Shown: positions 1 through 7,497 of the stretch, in pieces
Position numbering within the stretch: the stretch's first letter is position 1
Layout of the letters: every line of letters starts with the position of its first letter
NCBI GenBank assembly: GCA_016868375.1
Contig: VGHA01000034.1
Coordinates: 1-32,169, forward strand
Length of the DNA stretch: 32,169 bases
Reading direction: 5' to 3'
DNA from: Betaproteobacteria bacterium
Lineage (GTDB): Bacteria > Pseudomonadota > Gammaproteobacteria > Burkholderiales > Burkholderiaceae_E
Notes under the pieces: generated by a model
What the model saw: the letters and a program-made list of their open reading frames with translations, nothing else
What the model was told of the DNA's origin: nothing
Databases searched by the model: none
Made by a program: the position numbers and the translations under genes

Positions 1-392
1 TGCGTACGCGCGCAGGCCAGTGCAAAGCCAAGATTGAACAGGGCGTCGGAGCCGTCGATTTCAGCCGGCACCATCGCGCCAGTGAGCACAATGGTGGCGT
101 CGAGCGTCGCGCGGCCCAGCACTGCGGCGGTATCGACCATCGTGTCGGTGCCGTGGATGATGACGATGCGTGGTTCGGCGCTTGCGCGACAGGCGGCGAG
201 AATCGACTGGCGGTGCGTATCGGTCATGTCGAGGCTGTCAAGCGCCATCAGCACCTGCACCGCCGGCGGTTCGGCCAGGCGGGCACGAGCAAGAAGCGCC
301 GGGAGGTGACTGTCGGCAAAGACGAGTTGCCCGGTCAGCGGATCGTAGTGCTTGTCGAAGGTTCCGCCGGTGGTGATGATTCGAAGCGACAT
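1..392 (-). CDS. L-asparaginase family protein (N-terminal part, cut by window start)
   Basis: This looks like a bacterial L-asparaginase, which hydrolyses asparagine to aspartate and ammonia. Only the first 130 residues are visible, because the gene continues past the left edge. The N-terminal TTGGTFDK stretch matches the family signature carrying the nucleophilic threonine. The HGTDTM motif about 90 residues in carries the second threonine-aspartate pair, and GAMVP follows as expected. The ATG at 392 gives a start only a few residues before the first motif, which is normal for the cytoplasmic type without a signal peptide. It lies 63 bp downstream of the unknown gene on the same strand and may be the distal gene of the same transcript. 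Family assignment is secure; whether the true substrate is asparagine or a relative cannot be decided. Confidence 0.88.
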   Translation of the reverse strand, partial: MSLRIITTGGTFDKHYDPLTGQLVFADSHLPALLARARLAEPPAVQVLMALDSLDMTDTHRQSILAACRASAEPRIVIIHGTDTMVDTAAVLGRATLDATIVLTGAMVPAEIDGSDALFNLGFALACART

Positions 393-455
393 GGTCGGTT
401 GCGGGGGGTTTACGTGGCGGATACGCGGCCGGGGCAGGCGAGGTGCTGCGTGCGG

Positions 456-1754
456 CTAGCCGGTTTGCGTGGCGCTCGCGCGCTCGATCAGTTGCTGCCA
501 GCCGTCGTCATCATGCGGCCAGGCGCGTTCGGGCAGCTGGTTCAGATGGCGTAGCAGCGTGGCCGCCAGCCAGGCGGGCGGCTGGCCCAGCGCGCTGGGT
601 GGGTCGCGCCAGAGCCGGCGCACCAGGTTGGCGTTCACGCCAAGCCGTGCCGCGAGCGCATCGATGATCTGCCGGTCCTGTCCGGCGTCGATCGCGTGGC
701 GCAGCCACCCGGTGTGCTCGATGCCGTGCAGACAGGCCTGGCGCTCGATGGCGGGCCGCAGCTCATAGCTGGGGCCTGAGGGCACGCGATCGGGCAGCGC
801 CGTGTCGCTGTCGGACGCGAGCGAGCCGTGCGCAATGCGCGCGTGGGCTTCCAGTGGCATGAGCGTTTCGGTCAGAAAATTCACCAGCGTGGGCAGGCGG
901 CTGATCAGGTGCGCGCGCGCGGCCGCGTGGCGGGGCGCGAGCACCAGCCAGTTGTAGCAGCCCAGATGCTTGCCGACACCGGTTCGCGCGAGCAGCGCAA
1001 GCGCGGCAGGATCGAGCGCGTCTTCGATGATGGCGGCGATTCGCGCATCGACCTGCGCCTCACGCTGATCGACCGAGCGCAGCACCCGTCCATAGAAGGC
1101 GGGATCGATCGTGCCATCGCGAAGCGCTGCACGCAGTCGCTCGGTGAAATCCGGGTAACGATCGTCGTGACCAAACAATCGTGTGGCGGTGCTGGTGTCC
1201 AGGCGATGCTCGCGGTCGAGATGGCGCACCCAGTCGGCGCGGCGGCGCTCGAGCGTGGTGAGCATGTCGCCCGCGAGCGCTTCAAAGAGCAGGTCGAGCA
1301 GCGGGGCGGAGGCGTCGCTCGAGGCGGATTCGGCGTTGCCGCGGTTGGTGTCGGGCGGCAAATTGCCTGGGCCGCGCAGCGCCGTCGGCGCGCTGAGGGA
1401 TCGCTCGTTGCGGGCGAGCATGTCGACCACCAGCAGCAAGGTGCGATTGCTGAGGAGCGCGCGGAAATCGTAGACCAGCTGGTCACGGTCAACGCCGATG
1501 AAGCGAATGCCAAGACCCCAGGTACGGGTGAGCTGCGCGAACACCGGATGGGTCATCAGCGACAGCCGCGAACCCAGCGGCAGCATCAGCATCAGCAGCC
1601 GCCAGTCGGAGGAGGGCGCGCGAAAGACGAGCGCACGTGGGCTTGCCGCGTAGGTGGTGGACAGGTGCGCGAGTTCGGGTCCGCTGTGGCTTGCGTCGCA
1701 CAATGCCTCATCGACCGGATGGGGGTCGATGAACAGGGCGGTGGCGTGTCTCAA
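456..1754 (-). CDS. Unrecognised 432-residue protein, start coupled to upstream small membrane protein
   Basis: I do not recognise this protein. Its likely start is the TTG at 1754, because that codon overlaps the TGA (1753-1751) of the preceding small gene in a TTGA arrangement typical of translational coupling. The product has about 432 residues, is rich in Ala, Leu and Arg, and has no signal peptide. A short hydrophobic patch (LLMLMLPLG, near residue 54) lies in the N-terminal third. The middle and C-terminal parts look mostly helical and carry many Arg and Asp residues. No nucleotide-binding or metal-binding motif stands out. Because of a 22-bp tandem duplication upstream, the current sequence reads as one fused frame from 1961 (501 residues), but the residues between the duplication and 1754 look like out-of-frame translation. 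Expression and function are unknown. Confidence 0.65.
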   Translation of the reverse strand: MRHATALFIDPHPVDEALCDASHSGPELAHLSTTYAASPRALVFRAPSSDWRLLMLMLPLGSRLSLMTHPVFAQLTRTWGLGIRFIGVDRDQLVYDFRALLSNRTLLLVVDMLARNERSLSAPTALRGPGNLPPDTNRGNAESASSDASAPLLDLLFEALAGDMLTTLERRRADWVRHLDREHRLDTSTATRLFGHDDRYPDFTERLRAALRDGTIDPAFYGRVLRSVDQREAQVDARIAAIIEDALDPAALALLARTGVGKHLGCYNWLVLAPRHAAARAHLISRLPTLVNFLTETLMPLEAHARIAHGSLASDSDTALPDRVPSGPSYELRPAIERQACLHGIEHTGWLRHAIDAGQDRQIIDALAARLGVNANLVRRLWRDPPSALGQPPAWLAATLLRHLNQLPERAWPHDDDGWQQLIERASATQTG

Positions 1755-1961
1755 CCGGTACGCTTGGCGAACACGAGCAGGCTTGCGCCCGCAAACAGAA
1801 ACGCGCCCGACATGAGCACGCGCCCGACCGAATCGCGCCAGAGCGCTTCCAGGGCGAATGCAAGACGCTTCCAGGGCGAATGCAAGACCCGCGAGCAGCA
1901 GAATACGCGCGGTGCCCGCAGTGCGCTGCGCGGGGCTGGCTTGTCGTTGAATCATGATCAT
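1751..1961 (-). pseudogene. Small two-helix membrane protein, frameshifted by a 22-bp tandem duplication
   Basis: When one copy of the 22-bp repeat at 1844-1887 is removed, the minus strand from ATG 1961 encodes a clean 62-residue protein. It ends with AKRTG and a TGA at 1751. It has two hydrophobic segments, about residues 18-31 and 41-57, with a basic tail, so it is probably a small inner-membrane protein. With both copies present the frame shifts, the second hydrophobic segment is lost, and translation runs on into the downstream unknown gene. The overlap of its stop with the TTG start of that gene supports the short reading as the ancestral one. I do not know the function. The alternative is that the duplication is an assembly error and the gene is intact. 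Confidence 0.55.
1844..1887. repeat. 22-bp exact tandem duplication
   Basis: Positions 1844-1865 are repeated exactly at 1866-1887. Because 22 is not a multiple of three, the second copy shifts the frame of the small membrane-protein gene. It joins that gene in frame to the downstream unknown gene. Removing one copy restores two overlapping genes. Confidence 0.93.
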
Positions 1962-2026
1962 GAACCGCAATCTACCCGAACATCGGTCTGCTGAAAACCC
2001 AAGGGTTGTCGACCCGGGACAGTGTC

Positions 2027-2632
2027 TCAGAACGGCAACTGGCGCGGGCTGCGGTGGTCAAGTCGGTGGCGATCGAGCACGGTGATCGCCCGATCGCCTG
2101 CGGTGAGCGCCACCGGATCGCCGGCTGCCAGTGTGCCTGTCTGGACCACCGCGCAGTAAAACCCGGTATAGCCCGACTGAACCATCATCTTGGCGGCCAT
2201 GGATAACCCCAGTCGCGCATTGAGCTTGAAGCAGGGATCGCGGGGGCGCGTCACGCGCAGGCGCACGCTGCCGATGGCCAGCAGGTCGCCCACCCAGACC
2301 TGCGATTCGGAGAGCCCCTCGATGGTCAGGTTCTCACCCAGCGCGCCGGCCTCGGGCAGCGGCGCTCGTCCATGCTGGTGTGCAAGCGACTGCCAGAACC
2401 GGTAGTGCTCGAGCGGATAGACGTAGACCGCCTGCAGTGGCGGCCCATGGATGCGGCGCTCGACCGACTCGTCGCCGTCCAGGCCGCGCTCGGTCACCGC
2501 GCAGGGGTCAGGCTGGGTGAGCGTACTGACTGGCCGCTTGTTGATGGCGCTTTGGGTGGCGAAGCGCTCGCTGCCGTCCTGCGCGAAGAGCGGCGCCGCG
2601 CGGCCAACGCTTGCAGCGATCAGCCGCGCCAT
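2027..2632 (-). CDS. MOSC domain-containing protein (YiiM-like)
   Basis: The 201-residue product resembles the stand-alone MOSC proteins of the YiiM type, which are related to the C-terminal domain of molybdenum-cofactor sulfurases and are thought to act on molybdenum-cofactor-linked or N-hydroxylated substrates. Visible family features are the N-terminal region with NKRPV, the GALGENLTIEGL stretch at about residues 96-107, and the PRDPCFKL motif with the conserved cysteine at residue 134. The ATG at 2632 is used; it lies inside the 3' end of the hydratase-like gene, which ends at 2620, a 13-nt overlap that suggests co-translation. The physiological substrate is unknown, and the link to the hydratase is positional only. 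Confidence 0.85.
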   Translation of the reverse strand: MARLIAASVGRAAPLFAQDGSERFATQSAINKRPVSTLTQPDPCAVTERGLDGDESVERRIHGPPLQAVYVYPLEHYRFWQSLAHQHGRAPLPEAGALGENLTIEGLSESQVWVGDLLAIGSVRLRVTRPRDPCFKLNARLGLSMAAKMMVQSGYTGFYCAVVQTGTLAAGDPVALTAGDRAITVLDRHRLDHRSPRQLPF

Positions 2633-3429
2633 TGCGTGACAAGCGACAGGCCGGGCAGCGCGATGCCTTCGATCTGCGTGCTCCAGCGGCCGGGCTCGCC
2701 AAGCGGCTGCGCGTCGGTCAGCGTGCCCGTGGTGATGATGTCGCCGATCGCAAGTGCGGTACCGCGCTCACCGAGTTCGCGCGCCAGTCGGCCAAGCGAG
2801 GCGAGTGGGCTGCCAAGCACCACGCTGCCGCGGCCTGACCAGCGCTCGCCGCCCTCGCGGGTCATCGTGAGCGTGAAGGTTTCGAGCGCGCGGATGAGCG
2901 CAGCGGGGCTCGCCGCCAGCTGATCGGGTCGCAGGCGCGGGCCCACGATCAGCGCTGCATGCATTGCCTGCGCCGCGTGGCTTTCCATGGGCAGCGACCG
3001 CCAGTCGGGATACGGGGTGTGGACGATCTCGAAGCCGTGCGCGATCCAGGCGCAGGCCTCCAGCAGCGCCTCGGGCGTCCCGGCCCGCGGTGTGCGGGCG
3101 AGCCCCACGATGATTTCCGGCTCGATGCGGGGCGCCGACAGTCCGTTCAGAACGAACAGCGCCTGGGTGGAATCGAGCAGTCTGACGGTGCGGTCGTAGA
3201 GCCGGCCCCAGATCGGCCGGTCAATCCCCAGCCGCGGCCAGGCCGAAGTATTGGTGAGGCCAACCTTCCATCCGATCGGACGGTCGCCACGCGCCTCGCG
3301 CAGCACGACGATGTCGCGCGCCATGCGTTCGCCCTCCGCCCAGTCGGTGATCGGCTGGGTGTCCTCGCGACGAATGGTCTGGCCGGCGTCCATCGTCGAC
3401 AGCAGCAACTCGGGTGTCAGAGGTTTCAT
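2620..3429 (-). CDS. 2-keto-4-pentenoate hydratase / 2-oxo-hepta-3-ene-1,7-dioate hydratase family protein
   Basis: The 269-residue protein matches the MhpD-type hydratase and decarboxylase family, which adds water to 2-hydroxydienoates in meta-cleavage pathways of aromatic breakdown. Supporting features are the early IGWKVGLTN segment, the EPEIIVGL segment with metal-binding glutamates, a following GFEIV strand, and the C-terminal GDIITTGTL and GEPGRWSTQIEG segments. The ATG at 3429 opens the conserved start MKPLTPELLL; the open frame continues further upstream but that part looks non-coding. No ring-cleavage dioxygenase or aldolase lies nearby, so the true role could be a different hydratase or a decarboxylase. 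It is the first gene of the minus-strand run and shares a 239-bp divergent region with pckG. Confidence 0.82.
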   Translation of the reverse strand: MKPLTPELLLSTMDAGQTIRREDTQPITDWAEGERMARDIVVLREARGDRPIGWKVGLTNTSAWPRLGIDRPIWGRLYDRTVRLLDSTQALFVLNGLSAPRIEPEIIVGLARTPRAGTPEALLEACAWIAHGFEIVHTPYPDWRSLPMESHAAQAMHAALIVGPRLRPDQLAASPAALIRALETFTLTMTREGGERWSGRGSVVLGSPLASLGRLARELGERGTALAIGDIITTGTLTDAQPLGEPGRWSTQIEGIALPGLSLVTQWRG

Positions 3430-3516
3430 CGGAGTATTCGGGATTGTGGCCCCGGGCGCGGCCCGGAGTGTAAAGTTGGGGTTTTCGTTTCCGGAATTGC
3501 ATTTCCAGGATGCGAA

Positions 3517-3539
3517 TTCTGCCGGGAATGTCGGCAGAA
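3517..3539. promoter_or_regulatory. Inverted repeat in the divergent hydratase-pckG region
   Basis: TTCTGCCG at 3517-3524 and CGGCAGAA at 3532-3539 are perfect complements separated by 7 nt. The element lies 88 bp upstream of the hydratase-like start and 129 bp upstream of the pckG start. It may be an operator for a dimeric regulator or a leader hairpin. No regulator can be named from sequence alone. Confidence 0.5.
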
Positions 3540-3668
3540 CGCACCGGAGCCCGGTCTGACCGCAAGACCAACAGGCAGACACACCGGTTACACAGGCTGG
3601 TAGGCGTTCGCACCTTGCACGACAGGTTGCGGGTCGTCTCCCGGAAGCATCGCCAGGAGAATCTGAGG

Positions 3669-5600
3669 ATGAATGCATCGAACGCTCAAGCGGTTGCCGC
3701 GATGAATTCGGTCTGGAATGCCACCACGGTGGCTGCGCCCGACTACGTCCGCCACCGCGGGGTGATCGAGTGGGTGGCATCGATTGCTGCACTCGCCCAG
3801 CCCGACCGCGTGGTCTGGTGCGATGGGTCGGACGACGAATACAAACGGCTGTGCGACCAGATGGTGGCCGCCGGCACGCTTCGCCCGCTCAACCCCGCCA
3901 AGCGTCCCGGCTCATTTCTCGCATGGTCCGATCCCTCCGACGTGGCGCGTGTGGAAGACCGCACCTTTGTGTGCCCGGCGCGCCGCGAAGAGGCTGGCCC
4001 CACCAACAACTGGGTTGACCCGGTTGATGGCCCCACCAACAACTGGGTTGACCCGGTTGAAATGCGCGCCACCATGCGCGGTTTGTTTACCGGCGCGATG
4101 CGCGGCCGCACGCTGTATGTGGTGCCGTTCTCGATGGGTCCGATGGGTAGCCCGATCGCGCATCTGGGCATCGAGCTTACCGACAGTCCCTATGTGGTCG
4201 TCAGCATGCGCACGATGACCCGGATGGGGCGGCGGGTGTATGAGCTGCTGGGCGAGTCGGGCGCCTATGTGCCCTGCGTGCACACGGTAGGCGCGCCGCT
4301 TGCCGCCGGACAGGCCGACGTCTCCTGGCCCTGCAATCCCACCAAATACATTGTTCACTATCCGGAAACCCGTGAAATCTGGTCGTTTGGATCAGGCTAC
4401 GGCGGCAATGCGCTCCTGGGCAAGAAATGCTTTGCGCTGCGAATCGCCTCCACGATGGGGCGTCAGGATGTCGCCGCCGATGGCGAAGGTTGGCTTGCCG
4501 AGCACATGCTGATTCTGGGTGTCACCAGTCCCGAAGGCCGTAAATATCACGTGGGGGCGGCGTTCCCGTCTGCCTGCGGAAAAACCAACTTCGCGATGCT
4601 GATTCCGCCCGAGGGCTTCAACGGCTGGCGGGTCACCACCATCGGCGATGACATTGCATGGATCAAGCCGACGGCCGACGGGCGGCTACGCGCGATCAAT
4701 CCCGAGGCGGGCTACTTCGGGGTCGCACCGGGCACCAACGTCCGAACCAATCCGAACTGCATGGCCACGCTGGCTGCAAACACGATTTTCACCAACGTCG
4801 CGTTAACCGATGACGGCGATGTCTGGTGGGAGGGCATGACCGACACGCCACCCGATCATCTGATTGACTGGCAGGGCCGCGACTGGACGCCGGCCGACGG
4901 CAAAGCCGGCCGCAAGGCCGCACATCCCAATGCCCGCTTCACGGTAGCGGCCACACAGAACCCGGCGATCGATTCGGCCTGGGACAGCGTGGAAGGCGTG
5001 CCCATCGACGCGTTTATTTTTGGCGGGCGTCGCTCAAGCACGGTCCCCCTGGTGACCGAGGCGCGCAACTGGGTCGAGGGCGTCTACATGGCGGCCACGA
5101 TGGGCTCGGAAACGACCGCTGCGGCAATGGGCCAGCAGGGCGTGGTGCGGCGCGATCCCTTTGCGATGCTGCCGTTTTGCGGCTACAACATGGCCGACTA
5201 TTTCCGCCACTGGCTCGAGATGGGGGCCAAGCTCTCGGCGCGTGGCGCGGTGCTGCCGCGCATCTACTGCGTCAACTGGTTCCGTACCGATGAGAACGGT
5301 CGCTTCGTGTGGCCCGGGTTTGGCGAGAACATGCGCGTTCTGCGCTGGATTGTCGAGCGGGTTGAGGGTCGTGCGCAGGGTGGCGAGCATGTGTTTGGCA
5401 TCAGCCCCCGCTACAACGATCTGCATTGGGCGGGGCTTGCCTTCCCCGAAGATCGGTTTGCGCGGATCACCTCAATCGATCTGGCGGCCTGGCGCGAGGA
5501 GTTCCGCCTGCACGGCGAGCTGTTCGATTCGCTGGCGCGGCGCATGCCGGCCGAGCTGCTCGAGGTCAAGCGTGCGCTCGAGCTCAAGCTCGCGGCGTAG
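3669..5600 (+). CDS. pckG: Phosphoenolpyruvate carboxykinase (GTP) with an internal 11-residue duplication
   Basis: This cytoplasmic enzyme converts oxaloacetate and GTP to phosphoenolpyruvate, GDP and CO2, the entry step of gluconeogenesis. The 643-residue product shows the GTP-type signatures: [11 protein letters not shown] (about 244-254), the P-loop FPSACGKTN (299-307), GDDIAW (326-331), and TNPNC downstream. The ATG at 3669 is chosen because AGGAGA at 3655-3660 is well placed; the frame is open much further upstream, but that stretch is not protein-like. Oddly, the conserved GPTNNW segment occurs twice in succession (residues 110-120 and 121-131), the result of an exact 33-bp tandem duplication. 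Without it the protein would have 632 residues. The repeat lies well before the nucleotide-binding core and preserves the frame, so activity may or may not survive. Confidence 0.97.
   Translation: MNASNAQAVAAMNSVWNATTVAAPDYVRHRGVIEWVASIAALAQPDRVVWCDGSDDEYKRLCDQMVAAGTLRPLNPAKRPGSFLAWSDPSDVARVEDRTFVCPARREEAGPTNNWVDPVDGPTNNWVDPVEMRATMRGLFTGAMRGRTLYVVPFSMGPMGSPIAHLGIELTDSPYVVVSMRTMTRMGRRVYELLGESGAYVPCVHTVGAPLAAGQADVSWPCNPTKYIVHYPETREIWSFGSGYGGNALLGKKCFALRIASTMGRQDVAADGEGWLAEHMLILGVTSPEGRKYHVGAAFPSACGKTNFAMLIPPEGFNGWRVTTIGDDIAWIKPTADGRLRAINPEAGYFGVAPGTNVRTNPNCMATLAANTIFTNVALTDDGDVWWEGMTDTPPDHLIDWQGRDWTPADGKAGRKAAHPNARFTVAATQNPAIDSAWDSVEGVPIDAFIFGGRRSSTVPLVTEARNWVEGVYMAATMGSETTAAAMGQQGVVRRDPFAMLPFCGYNMADYFRHWLEMGAKLSARGAVLPRIYCVNWFRTDENGRFVWPGFGENMRVLRWIVERVEGRAQGGEHVFGISPRYNDLHWAGLAFPEDRFARITSIDLAAWREEFRLHGELFDSLARRMPAELLEVKRALELKLAA
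3995..4060. repeat. 33-bp exact tandem duplication inside pckG
   Basis: Positions 3995-4027 are repeated exactly at 4028-4060. The unit is 33 bp, so it adds 11 residues without changing the frame. It doubles the family-conserved GPTNNW segment. Identity of the copies, including third codon positions, points to a recent event or an assembly artefact. Confidence 0.95.
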
Positions 5601-5703
5601 CGCGTAAGGCACACCGGGCCAGCGCGGCGCGCAATCGGCTGACGCGGGTCAAAAGGCGCGCGCAGGCGCACGCGCGCCGGGCGCGCATCGGGCCTTTACA
5701 GTC

Positions 5704-5717
5704 GTCAGCTGTCTGAC
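5704..5717. promoter_or_regulatory. Possible Crp/Fnr-type half-site pair before the regulator gene
   Basis: GTCAG (5704-5708), four bases, then CTGAC (5713-5717) form a perfect inverted repeat. Its 5-4-5 layout is that of Crp/Fnr-family boxes such as TTGAT-N4-ATCAA. It ends 15 bp before the proposed ATG of a Crp/Fnr-family gene, so autoregulation is conceivable. The bases differ from the classical FNR consensus, so this is weak. Confidence 0.3.
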
Positions 5718-5732
5718 TTGCTGCGGGTGGTG

Positions 5733-6485
5733 ATGCCTGTTGCCACGTTCCATGAGTTTGCCCGCAGCGGCCCGGGCCCGCTGTGTCCTGCATGCGGGGC
5801 CTGTTTAGGTCGCGCCGATCCGCCGCCATTCTGCTCGGCGTCGCTGGGCGATGCCGAGCGCAATCACCCCGCGCCGGTTTTTGCCGTGCGTCTTCGCGCC
5901 AGACAGATGCTGTACCAGGCGGGCCAGCTGGGCGATGCGGTGTTTGCGCTGCACGGCGGTCTGGTCAAGGAAACGCTCGGCGCTGAAGAGGGCGAGCGCG
6001 TGGTCCGGTTGATTGGTGGTTCGGGCGTGACGGGGCTTGTCGCCCTGTTGGGCGAGCCGCATCGGCACTCGGCCCGCGTCGTGGGCGACGGTGTCGCCTG
6101 CCGGATTCCGGTGGCGCGACTGCGCGAGCGACTTGCGCAGGAACCGGCGGGCGCACTCGCGCTGCTCGCGCACTGGCAGGGTGCGCTCGATGATGTCGAT
6201 CGCGTCATCGCGGCCTTTGGCAGCGGGCCCGCGCGTGCGCGGCTGGCGCGCTACATCCTGTTTCTATTGGAGGCGATGGGCGACGACGCGCGGCTGCGCA
6301 GGCAGGCGGCGGCCGAGCTGATCGGCGTGACCCCGGTCAGCGTGACCCGGCTGATCGGTGAGTTCAAACGCAGCGGCCTGGTACGGGAGGAAGGACTGCG
6401 GCTGCAGGGATGTGACCGGCAGCGGCTGAGCGCGCTGGCAGCCCACGCGCGCACGCCGGGGCCTCGGCTTCTGCAGCCGGCATAG
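5733..6485 (+). CDS. Crp/Fnr-family transcriptional regulator, possibly FNR-like with Fe-S cysteines
   Basis: The 250-residue protein has the two-domain Crp/Fnr layout. The cyclic-nucleotide-binding-type beta roll lies about residues 50-130, followed by a long dimerisation helix. A helix-turn-helix near residues 190-220 contains AAAELIGVTPVSVTRLIGEF. Before the beta roll is a cysteine cluster at residues 18, 21, 24 and 34 (CPACGAC and a later FC). A further cysteine at about 123, in ACRIP, aligns by eye with Cys122 of E. coli FNR (sequence MVCEIP). This suggests a redox- or oxygen-sensing Fe-S protein, although the cysteine spacing is not that of classical FNR. I use the ATG at 5733; TTG or GTG codons slightly upstream are possible. 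It lies 132 bp after pckG and converges with pdxA, 10 bp away. Confidence 0.85.
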   Translation: MPVATFHEFARSGPGPLCPACGACLGRADPPPFCSASLGDAERNHPAPVFAVRLRARQMLYQAGQLGDAVFALHGGLVKETLGAEEGERVVRLIGGSGVTGLVALLGEPHRHSARVVGDGVACRIPVARLRERLAQEPAGALALLAHWQGALDDVDRVIAAFGSGPARARLARYILFLLEAMGDDARLRRQAAAELIGVTPVSVTRLIGEFKRSGLVREEGLRLQGCDRQRLSALAAHARTPGPRLLQPA

Positions 6486-6495
6486 GCGTCGCCTG

Positions 6496-7482
6496 TCAGT
6501 TGCTTTTGACGCGCGCGCCTGCGCTAAGCATGTCTGCCTGAGCGATCGCGGCGATCAGGCTTGACGGGTCGGCCAGACCCTGACCGTCCGCGCCAGCCCG
6601 GCCGGCCAGATCGAAGGCGGTGCCGTGATCGGGGCTCGTGCGTACAAACGGAAGTCCGATCGTGATGTTCACGCCCTGGTCCAGACCGAGATACTTGATG
6701 GGGATCAGCCCCTGGTCGTGATACATCGCGATGACCGCGTCAAATTCGGCCAGGCCACGTGCGCGCATGAAGACGGTATCGGGTGCAAAGGGGCCGCGTG
6801 CATCGATGCCCTGTGCGCGGGCCTCGCTGATGGCGGGCGCAACGATGTCGATTTCTTCGCGTCCGAAGAGACCGGCTTCGCCTGCGTGCGGGTTGAGTCC
6901 GGCCACCGCGATGCGGGGCGCTGCGAGTCCGGCGGCGCGAAGCGCCCGGTCGGCGATCTGAAGCGTGCGAACGATTAAAGGTGCATCCAGCGTGCGCACC
7001 GCCTCGGATAGCGCGACATGAATGGAAACCAGCACCACGCGGAGCTCGGCGTTGGCGAGCATCATCCGGACCTCGACGCCGCCCGCCAGCTCCGCGAGCA
7101 GCTCGGTGTGCCCGGGGTAGTGGTGGCCGGCCGCCTGCATCGCCTCTTTCGAGATCGGGGCGGTGACCACCGCGCGCACGGCGCCCGCCTGTGCCATGCG
7201 GGTCGCGTGCACGATTGAGCGCCAGGCGGCATCTCCCGCGCGGGGGTCGACCCGACCGTGTTGCAGATCGGCGGGAACGGTTGCCGCCGGCTCGATGCGC
7301 GGCGGGATGGGCAGCTTGAGCCGCTGGGCCTCTGCGGCCAGCCAGTGCGGATCGCCGACCGCGATCAGCGCCTGCGGGTCGGGCGCCTTCGCGATGGCTT
7401 TCAGCAGGATTTCGGGGCCGATGCCGCAGGGATCGCCCATTGTGATGGCGATGGGCGCGGGCGAGGCAGGCGTGTGAGCCAT
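6496..7482 (-). CDS. pdxA: 4-hydroxythreonine-4-phosphate dehydrogenase (PdxA family)
   Basis: PdxA oxidises 4-phosphohydroxy-L-threonine with NAD in pyridoxal-phosphate synthesis. Family features in the 328-residue product are the N-terminal ITMGDPCGIGPE, the metal ligand region HHYPGHTELLA, GLNPHAGEAGLFGREE, MYHDQGLIPIKYLG and the end motif RTSPDHGTAFDLAG. The length is normal. It is the last gene of an operon with iclR and the amidohydrolase (15 bp from the latter), not beside ksgA as in many proteobacteria. PdxA paralogues are known in catabolic clusters, so this copy could serve a degradative pathway rather than vitamin B6 synthesis; I cannot tell whether the genome has a second copy. 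Confidence 0.94.
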   Translation of the reverse strand: MAHTPASPAPIAITMGDPCGIGPEILLKAIAKAPDPQALIAVGDPHWLAAEAQRLKLPIPPRIEPAATVPADLQHGRVDPRAGDAAWRSIVHATRMAQAGAVRAVVTAPISKEAMQAAGHHYPGHTELLAELAGGVEVRMMLANAELRVVLVSIHVALSEAVRTLDAPLIVRTLQIADRALRAAGLAAPRIAVAGLNPHAGEAGLFGREEIDIVAPAISEARAQGIDARGPFAPDTVFMRARGLAEFDAVIAMYHDQGLIPIKYLGLDQGVNITIGLPFVRTSPDHGTAFDLAGRAGADGQGLADPSSLIAAIAQADMLSAGARVKSN

Positions 7483-7497
7483 GTCGGTTGGGTTGCG

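Noticed and set aside
828-1994. Long plus-strand open frame of 388 codons
   Set aside because: It lies antisense to the unknown protein gene and is a high-GC shadow. Its composition is biased and no family motif is visible.
6486-6495. Terminator between the convergent Crp/Fnr and pdxA genes
   Set aside because: The gap is only 10 bp and no hairpin with a T tract can be seen.
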